Positions 42,714-50,894 of a stretch of DNA of 64,000 nt are shown piece by piece. Positions within the stretch are counted from its first letter, which is position 1. Every line of letters starts with the position of its first letter. The translations under genes and the position numbers were made by a program. Source of the stretch: Streptomyces barkulensis (GTDB lineage: Bacteria > Actinomycetota > Actinomycetes > Streptomycetales > Streptomycetaceae); the NCBI RefSeq assembly GCF_002843305.1, contig NZ_PGSG01000026.1, forward strand, positions 1-64,000, written 5' to 3'. A model generated the notes under the pieces. The model was not told the origin of the DNA, did not search any database, and saw only the letters and a list, made by a program, of their open reading frames with translations.

Positions 42714-42965
42714 CGAGCCGGTGCGCACCGCCCGGCCGCGCCCTCCGTCCCGGAGAACGGGTCCACGGGACTCCCCGGCTCCCGGAGCGCCGGATTCCCG
42801 CCGCCCTTCCGCACGGCCTGCGAGGTGAGACGCGGTACGGCGGGCGGAGCCGGCTCCGCGGGAGTGATCCGCGTCATTCCCGCAGGTGCGGCGGGTGTGG
42901 ATGATGGGGGCGTCCCCTCCTGCCGCAGGGCCGGAGAGTCCTCGTCGACCGGGAGTCGGTCCGCC

Positions 42966-43106
42966 ATGGCAGAGCATGTGCACGTTCGCCTCAACCACGG
43001 GCTGGAGGTGTCCGAGGACGGCGATCTGATCGAACTGTCCCGCTGCCGGTGCGGAGCCACCTGGAGCAGGGCCTACCGGGTGGACGAGGGCGAGCCCGAG
43101 CGGTGA
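42966..43106 (+). CDS. Small hypothetical protein (46 aa)
   Basis: A short acidic protein with an HxHVRLNHGLEVSEDGDLIELSRCRCGATWSRAY pattern read in parts. The CRCG pair with nearby His (MAEHVHVRLNH) could bind zinc. The ATG is preceded by GGGAG. It lies alone between the MFS gene and DUF3140. It resembles small conserved actinomycete proteins; function unknown. Confidence 0.6.
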   Translation: MAEHVHVRLNHGLEVSEDGDLIELSRCRCGATWSRAYRVDEGEPER

Positions 43107-43124
43107 CGCGGGCGGGCGGGGACG

Positions 43125-43496
43125 TCAGCGGTCCTTGAGGGGGTCGTGCCCCCAGTTCATCAGGGAGTGCCGCCAGGTGGTGTCGGTGACGTCGCCGGAG
43201 GGCCGCTGGGCCAGGTGCCGCTTGATGTAGCCGTTGACCTTGCGCATGTGGGCCACGTCGTCGTCACCGAGGTCGGACTCCGAGGTCCGCAGCAGTTCGA
43301 CGATGCGGCGGCCGGAGGCGTGGCCGGTGCTCTCCCCGCCGCCTCGGTGCTGCCCGGCGGCCTTGGACTCCTCCCGTTCCAGCCAGTCCTGGAGCTGCTT
43401 GGGGGTGAGGTTGACCAGCTTCCCGAACTCGGTGACGGTCCCGTCGCGGTCCTCGCGGTCCTCGCGGTCCTCGCGGTCCTCGCGGTGCTCAGTCAT
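43125..43496 (-). CDS. DUF3140 family protein
   Basis: A 123-residue protein with the DUF3140 core LVNLTPKQLQDWLEREESKAAGQ and SGRRIVELLRTSESDLGDDDVAHMRKVNGYIKRHLAQRP, ending WRHSLMNWGHDP. The extreme N-terminus is an Arg-Glu-Asp repeat (EDREDREDRED) from a 9-bp tandem repeat GAGGACCGC. It overlaps the upstream DUF2945 gene by 8 bases, a frequent pairing in actinomycetes. Function unknown. Confidence 0.85.
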   Translation of the reverse strand: MTEHREDREDREDREDRDGTVTEFGKLVNLTPKQLQDWLEREESKAAGQHRGGGESTGHASGRRIVELLRTSESDLGDDDVAHMRKVNGYIKRHLAQRPSGDVTDTTWRHSLMNWGHDPLKDR

Positions 43497-43722
43497 CCCC
43501 CGGCTCCTTCTCGCGGAGGGCGTCGGGGCGGTGGACCGCCCGGCCGCCGGACTTCTCGCTGCGGACCTGGTACTGGGGGTCCTCGGGGGAGGCGTCCACG
43601 GTGCGCCCGCCGGCCTCGGTACGGGAGGTGATCTCCTTCTCGACCCTGCCGACGGCCTCGCTTCCGTGGCTCTTCCAGGAGACCCTGTCCCCCTTGCGGA
43701 ACTTCCTGTTCTTCTTCGTCAT
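43489..43722 (-). CDS. DUF2945/HVA1 TUDOR-like domain protein
   Basis: A 77-residue protein opening KKNRKFRKGDRVSWKSHGSEAVGRVEKEITSRTEAGGRTVDAS read in parts, the DUF2945 (hypervirulence-associated TUDOR) fold, followed by PQYQVRSEKSGGRAVHRPDAL. Small beta-barrel proteins of unknown function, commonly beside DUF3140 as here. A GGGGAAG site precedes the ATG. Confidence 0.85.
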   Translation of the reverse strand: MTKKNRKFRKGDRVSWKSHGSEAVGRVEKEITSRTEAGGRTVDASPEDPQYQVRSEKSGGRAVHRPDALREKEPGDD

Positions 43723-43851
43723 CTTCCCCTCCCGCGGGGGGTGGACGGATGAAAAGCCCCGTTTGTCCTCATGGTATCGGTATGGCCGTATCCCGCCACA
43801 GCGAAGCCGCGGACGGCGGTGAGGGCCGCCCGCTTCACCGCGGGGCCGTGC

Positions 43852-45789
43852 TCAGCGCGGCCGCCCGTCCCGGCGGCTTCGCGTCCCCGCCCGCCCGGTG
43901 CCGTTCCGCCCGCGCCCACCGGGAAGCGGGCCGGGCAGCTGAGCGGCCGCCAGCTCGCGGTAGAGGGCGTCGCGGGTCAGCAGTTCGTCATGGGTGCCCA
44001 CCGCCCTGACCCTTCCCCCCTCCATGACCACGATCCGGTCGGCCGCGGTCACGGTGGACAGCCGGTGGGCCACCACCAGTACGGTCGTGCTCCGGGCGAC
44101 GTCGGCGACGGTGTCCCGCAGAGCGGCCTCGTTGGCCGCGTCGAGCTGGGAGGTGGCCTCGTCCAGGAGGAGGAGCCTGGGGGAGCGCAGCAGAGCGCGC
44201 GCGACGGCGATGCGCTGCCGTTCGCCCCCCGAGAGCCGGTCGCCCCGGTGGCCGACGGGGGTGTCCAGCCCCTGCGGCAGCCGGGCCACCAGGGACTCCA
44301 GCCGGGTGCGGCGCAGCACGTCGTCCAGATCCCGGCCGCCGGTCGGCGGGACGCCGAACAGCAGGTTGTCGCGGAGGGTTCCGGCCAGGACGGGGCAGTC
44401 CTGCTCGACGTATCCGATGGCGGCCCGCAGGTCGGACAACGGCCAGTCACGCACATCCCGGCCGTCGAACAGAACACACCCGGAGTCCGGCTCGTGGAAG
44501 CGCTCGACCAGGGAGAAGACGGTGGTCTTGCCCGCGCCCGAGGGCCCGACGAGGGCCGTCACCCCCCGCGCCGGGACGGTGAAGCTCACCCCGCGGTGCA
44601 CGGGCGGCAGCCCGGTCCGGTAGGAGAAGCGGACCGCGTCGAAGACCAGCGGGGCAGGCCCCGGGCGACCCGTTCCGGCAGGTGCGGAGGGCGGGGTGGG
44701 ACCGGCGCCGGCCTGCTCGGCGGGCAGCGACTCCACCTCCCGCACGCGCAGGGCCGCGGCCGAACCCGCCTGGAACCGGCCCACGACGTCGACGAGCTGG
44801 TGCACGCGAGGCCCCAGCGAGAAGAGGTAGAGCAGGAAGGCCACGAGCGTGGAGACGTCCGCGGCCCCCGAGGCCACCCGCGCGCCGCCCACCCCCAGCA
44901 CCGCCAGGAACGCCACCTGCACGGCCACACCCCCGGCGGTCGCGGAGACGGCCTCCCAGCCCGCGGCGCGGACGCCGGCCCGTCGGGCGCCGTCGGCCGC
45001 CTCGTGCAGACGGGCGGTCTCCAGCGGCTCCGCGCCGGCCGCCTTGACGGTGCGGAAGGCGCCCAGCGCGCGTTCGAGGGCGGAACCCATGGCGCCGACC
45101 GCCTCCTGTGCCTGCCGGACCGCCCGGCCGATCCGCGGCGCGACCGCCGCCACCGCGCCGGCGACGAGCGCGAGCGCGCCGAGGGTGACGCCCAGCAGCA
45201 CCGCGTCCAGCAGGCCCATCAGGACGACGGTCGCCAGGAGGGTCAGCGAGCCGACGACGGCCGAGGCCACCGACTGGACGGCGGTCTGCCGCAGGACGGT
45301 GGTGTCGGAGGTGGCACGGGCGATCAGATCACCGGGCTCGGCGCGCTCCACCGCCGGTACCCGCAGCCGCAGCAGGTGCGCGGTGAGGGACCGCCGGACG
45401 GTGTGCACCACGGCCTCCCCGGTCCGCTCCAGGACGTACTGCCCGGCGGCTGCCAGGAGCGCGCCCGCCAGCACCAGCACGCCGAGCAGCAGCACCCAGC
45501 CGGCCGCCGCGCGCCCGCCGCCCAGCTCGTCCACCAGCCGCTTGGCCGCCAGCGGCTGGGCCAGGGAGAGCAGACCGCCGAGCAGGCCGAGCAGCGTGCC
45601 CGCGAGGACGCCGGTCCGGTGCGGGCGGAGCCGGCCGGTGAGCGCGCGGGGGCCGGAGGGGCCCTTGCCAGGGTGGCCGGTGAGCCACCGGGGCCGGGCT
45701 GTGCCGGTGGCTCCGTTCCCCTCCGGTCCTCCGCCGCGTGCGGTGCCCGCCGCGGGCGGGCGCGCGACCTGTGAGGTCAACGGCCTCAC
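43852..45789 (-). CDS. Lasso peptide ABC exporter
   Basis: A 645-residue fused ABC transporter. Six transmembrane segments lie within ~45-330, and the nucleotide-binding domain in ~370-600 (Walker [12 protein letters not shown]-loop YVEQDCPV, signature [16 protein letters not shown], Walker [13 protein letters not shown]). The GTG start overlaps the B2 protease stop as GTGA. As the last gene of the cluster it is the expected D component, exporting the mature lasso peptide and often conferring self-immunity. Confidence 0.9.
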   Translation of the reverse strand: MRPLTSQVARPPAAGTARGGGPEGNGATGTARPRWLTGHPGKGPSGPRALTGRLRPHRTGVLAGTLLGLLGGLLSLAQPLAAKRLVDELGGGRAAAGWVLLLGVLVLAGALLAAAGQYVLERTGEAVVHTVRRSLTAHLLRLRVPAVERAEPGDLIARATSDTTVLRQTAVQSVASAVVGSLTLLATVVLMGLLDAVLLGVTLGALALVAGAVAAVAPRIGRAVRQAQEAVGAMGSALERALGAFRTVKAAGAEPLETARLHEAADGARRAGVRAAGWEAVSATAGGVAVQVAFLAVLGVGGARVASGAADVSTLVAFLLYLFSLGPRVHQLVDVVGRFQAGSAAALRVREVESLPAEQAGAGPTPPSAPAGTGRPGPAPLVFDAVRFSYRTGLPPVHRGVSFTVPARGVTALVGPSGAGKTTVFSLVERFHEPDSGCVLFDGRDVRDWPLSDLRAAIGYVEQDCPVLAGTLRDNLLFGVPPTGGRDLDDVLRRTRLESLVARLPQGLDTPVGHRGDRLSGGERQRIAVARALLRSPRLLLLDEATSQLDAANEAALRDTVADVARSTTVLVVAHRLSTVTAADRIVVMEGGRVRAVGTHDELLTRDALYRELAAAQLPGPLPGGRGRNGTGRAGTRSRRDGRPR

Positions 45790-46202
45790 CCCACGGTGAA
45801 GAAGCGCTGGAAATAGCCGGCCGGGCAGCCCTCGCCCACGAGAACCCCCTCGGCCTCCACCCAGGCGTGCGCCGCGAAGGGCGGGCTGGTGCGCACCCCC
45901 ACGCACCACACGGGCCATCGGCCGCGCATACGGCACAGCAGCACGGTGGCCAGCGAGCGAGGCAGGCAGCCGCGCTGTCCGCCGCAGGCCAGGCTCACCG
46001 CGACCACCGTCTCCCGGGCCTTCGCCGCCTCCGCCCCGGTCGCCGGACGGGCGCCGCGCCGCAGCAGGGTCAGGACGGCTCGGATGCGGCCCGGCGGCAG
46101 TACGGCCAGCAGATGGGCGCACCCCACGGCGAAACGCGCGGCCAGACGGTCTGCCGGGGGTACGGAGCGGGGATCGTACGGAACCGCTTCGGGGGTCGAC
46201 AC
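45786..46202 (-). CDS. Lasso peptide leader protease (B2)
   Basis: A 138-residue transglutaminase-like Cys protease of the lasso B2 type. The catalytic Cys lies in [18 protein letters not shown] and the His in AHAWVEAEG, followed by [14 protein letters not shown], where the family usually supplies the acidic residue and the GxYF end. It removes the leader once the RRE protein presents the precursor. The GTG at 46202 is chosen over an upstream in-frame start because homology begins there and GGAGAAGAAG precedes it. Confidence 0.92.
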   Translation of the reverse strand: MSTPEAVPYDPRSVPPADRLAARFAVGCAHLLAVLPPGRIRAVLTLLRRGARPATGAEAAKARETVVAVSLACGGQRGCLPRSLATVLLCRMRGRWPVWCVGVRTSPPFAAHAWVEAEGVLVGEGCPAGYFQRFFTVG

Positions 46203-46245
46203 CTTCTTCTCCTCTCCTTTCTCCTTCTCCCTCCCTCCGGGCCGT

Positions 46246-46503
46246 TCAGTCCGCGACGAGCCGCGCGTCGCGCAGTTCACCGAGAATGCGGGCCACGTCC
46301 TCCTCGGCCTCCTCCAGGGCCACGTCGTACTCGCCGGTGAGAACCGTCGCCGCCTGCCGGGCGGAGCGGCCCTCCAGCAGGGCCCGCAGCACGGAGGCCG
46401 CGGTGGGGTTGAGGGTCCAGTACTCGCCGCTCCGCTGGTCGAGCAGCGCCGTCCCGTACTCGGTGTCGGTCATCAGCACACCGGAGCGCAGGGTGAGTGC
46501 CAT
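46246..46503 (-). CDS. PqqD-like RiPP recognition element (lasso B1)
   Basis: An 85-residue PqqD-family RRE. The pattern GTALLDQRSGEYWTLNPTAASVLRALLEGRSARQAATVL is the classic 'LLDxRxGxYWxLNxxAxxVLxxLxxG' core. It binds the leader's YxxP...L segment and brings the precursor to protease and cyclase. It lies between the synthetase (54 bases upstream) and the protease (43 bases downstream). Confidence 0.93.
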   Translation of the reverse strand: MALTLRSGVLMTDTEYGTALLDQRSGEYWTLNPTAASVLRALLEGRSARQAATVLTGEYDVALEEAEEDVARILGELRDARLVAD

Positions 46504-46557
46504 GGTGGCCTTCCTTCCGTTCGGTCCGCCGCAGGCGGTCGGGGTGGTGGGGGTGGA

Positions 46558-48408
46558 TCAGGGGGCCGTCCGCGAGGGGACGGCGGAGTTCTCGCGGGAG
46601 CGCAGCCACACCTCGCAGGCGACGGTCGGCTGCAGCAGCTCGCTGCCCAGCTCCGCCGACACCGGGCGTTCGCACCACCGGCGCAGTGCGGAGGCGTCGA
46701 TCAGGCCCAGCCGTTCCAGACGGGAGTCCTCGAACAGGGCCAGCAGCCGTTCGCGGTGGCGGCGCAGGCCGAGTTCCGCCTCCATCCCGGCATTGGCCTT
46801 GGTGGCCCGTGTACGGCTCTCCTCGGGCACGATGCCGCGCATGGCCTCCACGATCAGCGGCTTGTAGCGGAAGGGAGTGATCCGCTCCTGTGGGCGTACG
46901 GCCAGGCACGTCTCGACGACCCGGTCGTCGTAGTAGGGCGCCTCGCAGGCGATTCCCAGCGGCGCGGCCATCTGGTCGACGTGCCGGGCGAAACGCGAGG
47001 TGAGATCCATGGTGGCCAGTTCCCGGTGGGGTCCGTGGCCCTGCCCCGGAGCCAGTGGCTCCACGGTGGCGGCTTCGGCCAGGATCCGCTCGCGCACCGC
47101 GTGGACGGCGTCGGGCGTCGTCCACGGCGGCAGCCGGGGCGGAACGCACCACTCCAGCAGCGGCTCCCGCTCCCGCGACTGCGGCCGCAGCAGGTCCTTC
47201 CCGACCCCCTTCAGCCAGGAGGAGTAGTCCCGCCGGTCGAGGAGCTGGCGCAGCACCTCCCGCCGGGACCACCCGTACTTGGCGGTGAAGCCCCGCAGGT
47301 TCCGCAGGGCGGTCCGCGGATGCGTGCGGACCGTCGTGTGCAGATGCGCGGCGCAGCCCATCAGAAGCTCGTCGCCGCCCATGCCGGTCAGGTGCAGGGT
47401 GGAGCCGCGCCGCGCGGCCAGCTCCAGAAGACTCATGCGGCGCCGGTGGTCGACGGCCATCAGGCAGGGGGCGTCGAGGCGGTCGTCGAACGTGTCCAGA
47501 CCGTCGTAGGTCAGGGGGATCCGCTCGGCCGGGACCAGATGGTGCTCCACGTTCCCCAGGGCCGCCACCGTCCGGCGGGCCCAGTGCGCGTCGTCGCCGA
47601 GCGGGTCGTGGGTCTGCGCGGTGTAGGCGACCACCTGGGCCGTTCCGCGGGCGGCCGCGCAGCACACCGCGGTGGAGTCCAGGCCGCCCAGGTCCGCCGT
47701 CACCAGGGTGCGGCCCCGGGTGCGTACCCCGACGGCGGTGGTCAGCGCCTCCGCCAGCGCCTCGGCGCCTCTGGCCAGGGGCACGGAGGGGTCCGGCGCC
47801 CTCCACCGGCGGAATCGCCGCGCGCCCCCTTCCGCGGGGAGGCACAGCCAGTGGTCGCCGGGCAGGCGCTCCACCCCGTCCCACACGGGCTGCCCCGACA
47901 GCGGGTGCAGCAGACTCAGGGTCAGCAGATGGACGGCCAGACGCCGTTCGTCCAGGTTCCTGCCCGCGAGCTCCGCCACCACGTCCGCGCGGTCGCCCGC
48001 CACCGTCACCGGACCGGCGTCGGCGTGGAAGACGCGCCGGATCCCCACCACGCCCCCCTGCACCCGGACCCGGCCGGCGGCGCTCGCGACGAGGTGGAAG
48101 CCACCGGGCCACGCCGCGGCGAACCGGTCGAGCGAGGCCAGGGAGCCGCGTGCCGCCGCGGCGGCACGCGTGGCCTCCTCGGCGGTGACCAGATGCTCGC
48201 CGAGCACCGCCACCCGCGCGTCGCCGCAGTCCCCCAGCGTCAGCGCCTCCTGTGCCCAGCGACCCAGGATCCAGGGGCGGCCGGAGGGGTGAGCCACCTC
48301 CTGTGAGGCGTGCGCGCGGGCCCGTGCGCCGATCCCGGCGGCCGCTTCGGTGTCGGGGAGGACGACGAACCACGTGGAGGCGGGAGGTGGGGAGAAGGAG
48401 CCGCCCAT
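46558..48408 (-). CDS. Lasso peptide macrolactam synthetase (C)
   Basis: A 616-residue asparagine-synthetase homologue. A degenerate N-terminal glutaminase-like domain without the catalytic Cys1 (~1-200) precedes an ATP-pyrophosphatase domain with TADLGGLDSTAVCC, GMGGDELLMGCAAHL and a C-terminal PYYDDRVVETCLAVRP and RATKAN segment. It adenylates the ring Asp side chain and closes it onto the core N-terminus. The ATG at 48408 is preferred (GAAAGG upstream); a GTG four codons earlier is too close to that site. Confidence 0.93.
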   Translation of the reverse strand: MGGSFSPPPASTWFVVLPDTEAAAGIGARARAHASQEVAHPSGRPWILGRWAQEALTLGDCGDARVAVLGEHLVTAEEATRAAAAARGSLASLDRFAAAWPGGFHLVASAAGRVRVQGGVVGIRRVFHADAGPVTVAGDRADVVAELAGRNLDERRLAVHLLTLSLLHPLSGQPVWDGVERLPGDHWLCLPAEGGARRFRRWRAPDPSVPLARGAEALAEALTTAVGVRTRGRTLVTADLGGLDSTAVCCAAARGTAQVVAYTAQTHDPLGDDAHWARRTVAALGNVEHHLVPAERIPLTYDGLDTFDDRLDAPCLMAVDHRRRMSLLELAARRGSTLHLTGMGGDELLMGCAAHLHTTVRTHPRTALRNLRGFTAKYGWSRREVLRQLLDRRDYSSWLKGVGKDLLRPQSREREPLLEWCVPPRLPPWTTPDAVHAVRERILAEAATVEPLAPGQGHGPHRELATMDLTSRFARHVDQMAAPLGIACEAPYYDDRVVETCLAVRPQERITPFRYKPLIVEAMRGIVPEESRTRATKANAGMEAELGLRRHRERLLALFEDSRLERLGLIDASALRRWCERPVSAELGSELLQPTVACEVWLRSRENSAVPSRTAP

Positions 48409-48551
48409 GGGCGTACACACCTTTCGGTCACGGGACCTGAGGACGGGCGAGCCGGGTGGCAGCGGTTGCCACCCGGCCGTCCGGCCGGCGGGGAGGGCCG
48501 GCCGGTGCTCCGCACCCGTGCAGGGTGCGGAGCCGTTGGGCAGGAGCCGTG

Positions 48552-48662
48552 TCAGAGCAGGTTCTTGCCGCCCAGCAGGTCCGGAGCGGCCCTGCCGGCG
48601 AGCCCGGTCGTCCTGCGGAAGCCGCCGGCCATGGCGAGGGTGGGACGCACGTAAGCGCGCAT
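48552..48662 (-). CDS. Lasso peptide precursor, lagmysin-like
   Basis: A 36-residue precursor. Leader residues 1-20 are MRAYVRPTLAMAGGFRRTTG: YxxPxL for RRE binding, GxF, and Thr at position -2. The predicted core is LAGRAAPDLLGGKNLL (16 residues), with Leu1 N-terminus joined to Asp8 for an 8-member macrolactam. It resembles the reported lagmysin core (LAGQGSPDLLGGHSLL, from memory) with substitutions at 4, 5, 6, 13 and 14. An alternative Gly1-Asp9 ring is less likely. A GAAAGGAAACG site lies upstream, and the synthetase gene follows 143 bases downstream. Confidence 0.92.
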   Translation of the reverse strand: MRAYVRPTLAMAGGFRRTTGLAGRAAPDLLGGKNLL

Positions 48663-48680
48663 GATCGTTTCCTTTCGGTT

Positions 48681-48710
48681 GTGGTGTGGTGTGGTGTGGT
48701 GCGGTGTGGT
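48681..48710. repeat. Six tandem GTGGT pentamers in the lasso precursor 5' leader
   Basis: Five exact copies and one GCGGT variant, 18 bases upstream of the precursor start. In the transcript this reads as repeated ACCAC, an unstructured CA-rich stretch just before the Shine-Dalgarno. Confidence 0.9.
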
Positions 48711-48840
48711 GCGCACGCGGGTGTTCCGCGCGGGCTTCGAGACCGGCCGGAGCGGGAGGCGCCGGCGTCCCGGAAGGACGGCGGCCTGTCCGCCCGCCCG
48801 TGCGCAGCCGGTCGTCGCGAATCCCTCGAAGCCGAACACC

Positions 48841-48869
48841 ACACTAGAAATGCGAGGACACCACCACAA
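48841..48869 (-). promoter_or_regulatory. Candidate promoter of the lasso operon
   Basis: On the minus strand, TTGTGG (48864-48869) and TAGTGT (48841-48846) are exactly 17 bases apart, a reasonable sigma-HrdB-type -35/-10 pair. They would give a roughly 170-base 5' leader containing the GTGGT repeats. Confidence 0.5.
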
Positions 48870-49370
48870 CAGCGCACGGATGCCAACGGCGGGCGCGTAG
48901 GAAATTCCCTATGTGTACTTGCGTGAAGGGTTGTGAGCGGTTCTGTGGGATGCGTCCGTGGGCCGGTTCGAGCGGTTCCGGTCTCCCGGACCGAACCCCC
49001 GAGTGGCCATGCGGGGCAGTACAGAGGAGGCCGGGGCGTGCCCGTGAATGCGGGGCGACGGGGCCGCGACGTCCCGCGCCCGGCCACCGGGCGGAGCCCC
49101 GTCGGCCGCACTCGCGGCGGGGCGGCCCGTGCGCGACCCGCGGCAGGTGATGGCACGGAAGACGGCGTGGGGGAGAGGGCGCGGTGCCCGCGCCGGGGCG
49201 CGGGCGCTCACCGCCGGACCCGTGCGGTTCGTCCGGGCGCGGCGGACCCGGCAGGCTCCTCCCGCGGCCGTGGGCGGCACGGACCGCCCGGGCGCCGGCA
49301 GGGCGGCGGTGGCGCGGGCCGGCCGTGAGCCGAGCCGGTTCCCGTCGGCCCGCGCCCCCGGAACCGGAAC

Positions 49371-49583
49371 CTACCGCGGGCGGGAGTGGGTGCCCGGGTT
49401 GATGATCTCGTCCAGCACCTCGCGGACCACGGAGAAGGCGACACGGTCGATACCGGCCGCCGTGGGGTCGGCGCCCTCGCCCGCGCCGGACAGGCCCCCG
49501 GTCCCGGCTTCCCTCTCGGCCGCCCAGTCGCGTGCGACCCGGATGCGACGGAGGAGTTCGTCTGCGTCCACGACATCAGTCAT
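49371..49583 (-). CDS. Small hypothetical protein (70 aa)
   Basis: A soluble protein opening with DVVDADELLRRIRVARDWAAEREAG, followed by a Gly-rich linker and a C-terminal helix IDRVAFSVVREVLDEIINPGTHSRPR read in parts. Both helices look genuine. The ATG has GTAGG upstream. Not recognised; isolated between the lasso cluster and the VOC gene. Confidence 0.5.
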   Translation of the reverse strand: MTDVVDADELLRRIRVARDWAAEREAGTGGLSGAGEGADPTAAGIDRVAFSVVREVLDEIINPGTHSRPR

Positions 49584-49819
49584 GGACGGAACCTACCCAC
49601 GGACCCGGTGCGACAGCCTCGCCGGGTGTGTCCGTTCTGTACCGATCCACTCCGCGCCGGCCCGGAGTCCGCGCGGCATCCGTGCGCAGGCGGGCATGCG
49701 GGTGGGCCGGCCCGTGAACCGGCTTGTCCCTAAAGGAGTTGGAGGATCGGGACGCTGTTCCGGCGATTCGGGTGTACGGGGTCCGGCGGACAGCCGACGG
49801 CGACCCGTGGGGGTGACCC

Positions 49820-50215
49820 GTGCCCATGCAGAAGACGAGCGTGCTGGTGCTGGACTGCGCCGACCCCGAGACGCTGGCGGAGTTCTACGCGAACCTCCTG
49901 GGCGCCGAGGTGCGCCGGGGCGTGGATCCGGACTTCGTCGAGGTGACCGGAGCGGAGGGAATCCGCCTGGCGGCCCGGTGGGACCACGGCTTCACGCCGC
50001 CGAGCCGGCCCCGCCCGGACGACTCGCTCCAGGCGCATCCGCACATCCTGGTTCCGCGGGACGGCATGCACGAGGCCGAACGCGAGGCGGTCGGGCACGG
50101 GGCGCGTCCGGTCGACACCAGGGACAACGGCGGCCCGCGCGACGTGTGCCTGTACTCCGACCCGGCCGGGCACACCTTCACACTGGTTGCGCGGGAGGGC
50201 CGTACGGCCGGCTGA
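49820..50215 (+). CDS. VOC family (glyoxalase/dioxygenase-fold) protein
   Basis: A 131-residue VOC protein of the Glyoxalase_6-like type. It opens SVLVLDCADPETLAEFYANLLGAEV and ends DPAGHTFTLVAREG, the usual strands that frame the metal site. Typical members carry His/Glu ligands; here HPHILVPRDGMHEAER supplies the second-module start. The GTG at 49820 or the ATG at 49826 could be the start. Substrate unknown. Confidence 0.82.
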   Translation: MPMQKTSVLVLDCADPETLAEFYANLLGAEVRRGVDPDFVEVTGAEGIRLAARWDHGFTPPSRPRPDDSLQAHPHILVPRDGMHEAEREAVGHGARPVDTRDNGGPRDVCLYSDPAGHTFTLVAREGRTAG

Positions 50216-50241
50216 CGGGCGGCGGACCCCAGGGCGGGCCC

Positions 50242-50781
50242 CTACGGCGCGAGGGACTCGGTGGTGCGGGTGGCCGAGTCGTAGCTGCGAGCGGCGGTCA
50301 GACGGCCCCGCACCGGTCCCCGCAGCCCGGCGGGCAGCAACTCCGGATCCGGCCGGTCCCAGGCCGGCCGGCGGCTGCGTCCGAGGGTGATGTGCGGAAC
50401 CCAGCGGCCGGGGGCGTGCAGCGGGTTCGTCCCCCCGCTCCCCCCGGCCTCCGGCGAGGCGGCCAGCGCCCGCCAGACGGCCTCGTGCAGCCGCAGCAAC
50501 TCCGGGTCCGGCCGCACCGCCCAGGCCAGGACGTGCGTGCGGCCCGCGAAACGCAGCAGTCCGTCCAGGCACAGCCCCAGCGGCAGGGCGGCCAGCGCCT
50601 CGGTCACCTTCTGGCGCGCCGCGTCCGGGAGTGCGCCGGCGGCGGCCAGGGTGAGGTGGGGGCGGTTGGTCGGATGGGTGTGCGCCTCCTGGCTGGGCAT
50701 CCCCGCCGCGGCCAGATGGCGCCACGCCCGGCGCACGGCCAGCTCGGCGGCGCCGTCCGGAAGCAACTCCACGGTGCGCAC
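50242..50781 (-). CDS. thpR: RNA 2',3'-cyclic phosphodiesterase (2H family)
   Basis: A 179-residue 2H phosphoesterase with the two HxT/SxT-type motifs PHLTLAAAG and PHITLGRSRRP (residues ~41 and ~130). It opens RTVELLPDGAAELAVRRAW. The family hydrolyses 2',3'-cyclic phosphate ends of RNA. It converges on the VOC gene and is divergent from DUF2071, sharing a short promoter region with 9-bp repeats. Confidence 0.88.
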   Translation of the reverse strand: MRTVELLPDGAAELAVRRAWRHLAAAGMPSQEAHTHPTNRPHLTLAAAGALPDAARQKVTEALAALPLGLCLDGLLRFAGRTHVLAWAVRPDPELLRLHEAVWRALAASPEAGGSGGTNPLHAPGRWVPHITLGRSRRPAWDRPDPELLPAGLRGPVRGRLTAARSYDSATRTTESLAP

Positions 50782-50830
50782 ACCGGCCAGCCTACGGTGA
50801 GGCCGGGGCCCTCGCAGTACTGTGCGGTGG

Positions 50831-50866
50831 ACCGCACGGACCGCACGGACCGCACGGACCGCACGG
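50831..50866. repeat. Four tandem 9-bp repeats in a divergent promoter gap
   Basis: Four exact copies of ACCGCACGG lie between the divergent phosphodiesterase and DUF2071 genes, just before the latter's start. Their copy number may alter spacing of promoter or leader elements. Confidence 0.9.
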
Positions 50867-50894
50867 ACGGCCGGGAGTGAGGGGGAAAGCGCCC

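Larger units (their letters stand above)
48663..49370. other. 708-bp region without a confident gene
   Basis: The left third is the lasso promoter/leader region (GTGGT repeats, promoter candidate, near-palindrome TAGGAAATTCCCTA at about 48898-48911). The right part, about 48960-49370, is GC-rich with open frames on both strands, but none has family resemblance or a good start. I see no RNA gene. Confidence 0.55.

Noticed and set aside
42868..42894. GCGGGAGTGA...TCATTCCCGC inverted repeat as an operator
   Set aside because: One mismatch and no regulator context; could be chance in GC-rich DNA.
48552..48662. Alternative ring Gly1-Asp9 for the lasso core
   Set aside because: Placing Thr at position -2 and matching lagmysin both favour Leu1-Asp8.
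48911..49370. Several overlapping open frames right of the lasso promoter
   Set aside because: Low-complexity Arg/Pro/Ala products on both strands with no start signals or similarity.
49742..49820. 25-codon TTG frame with AAAGGAG before the VOC gene
   Set aside because: Too short and without similarity; the upstream purine run is not enough evidence.
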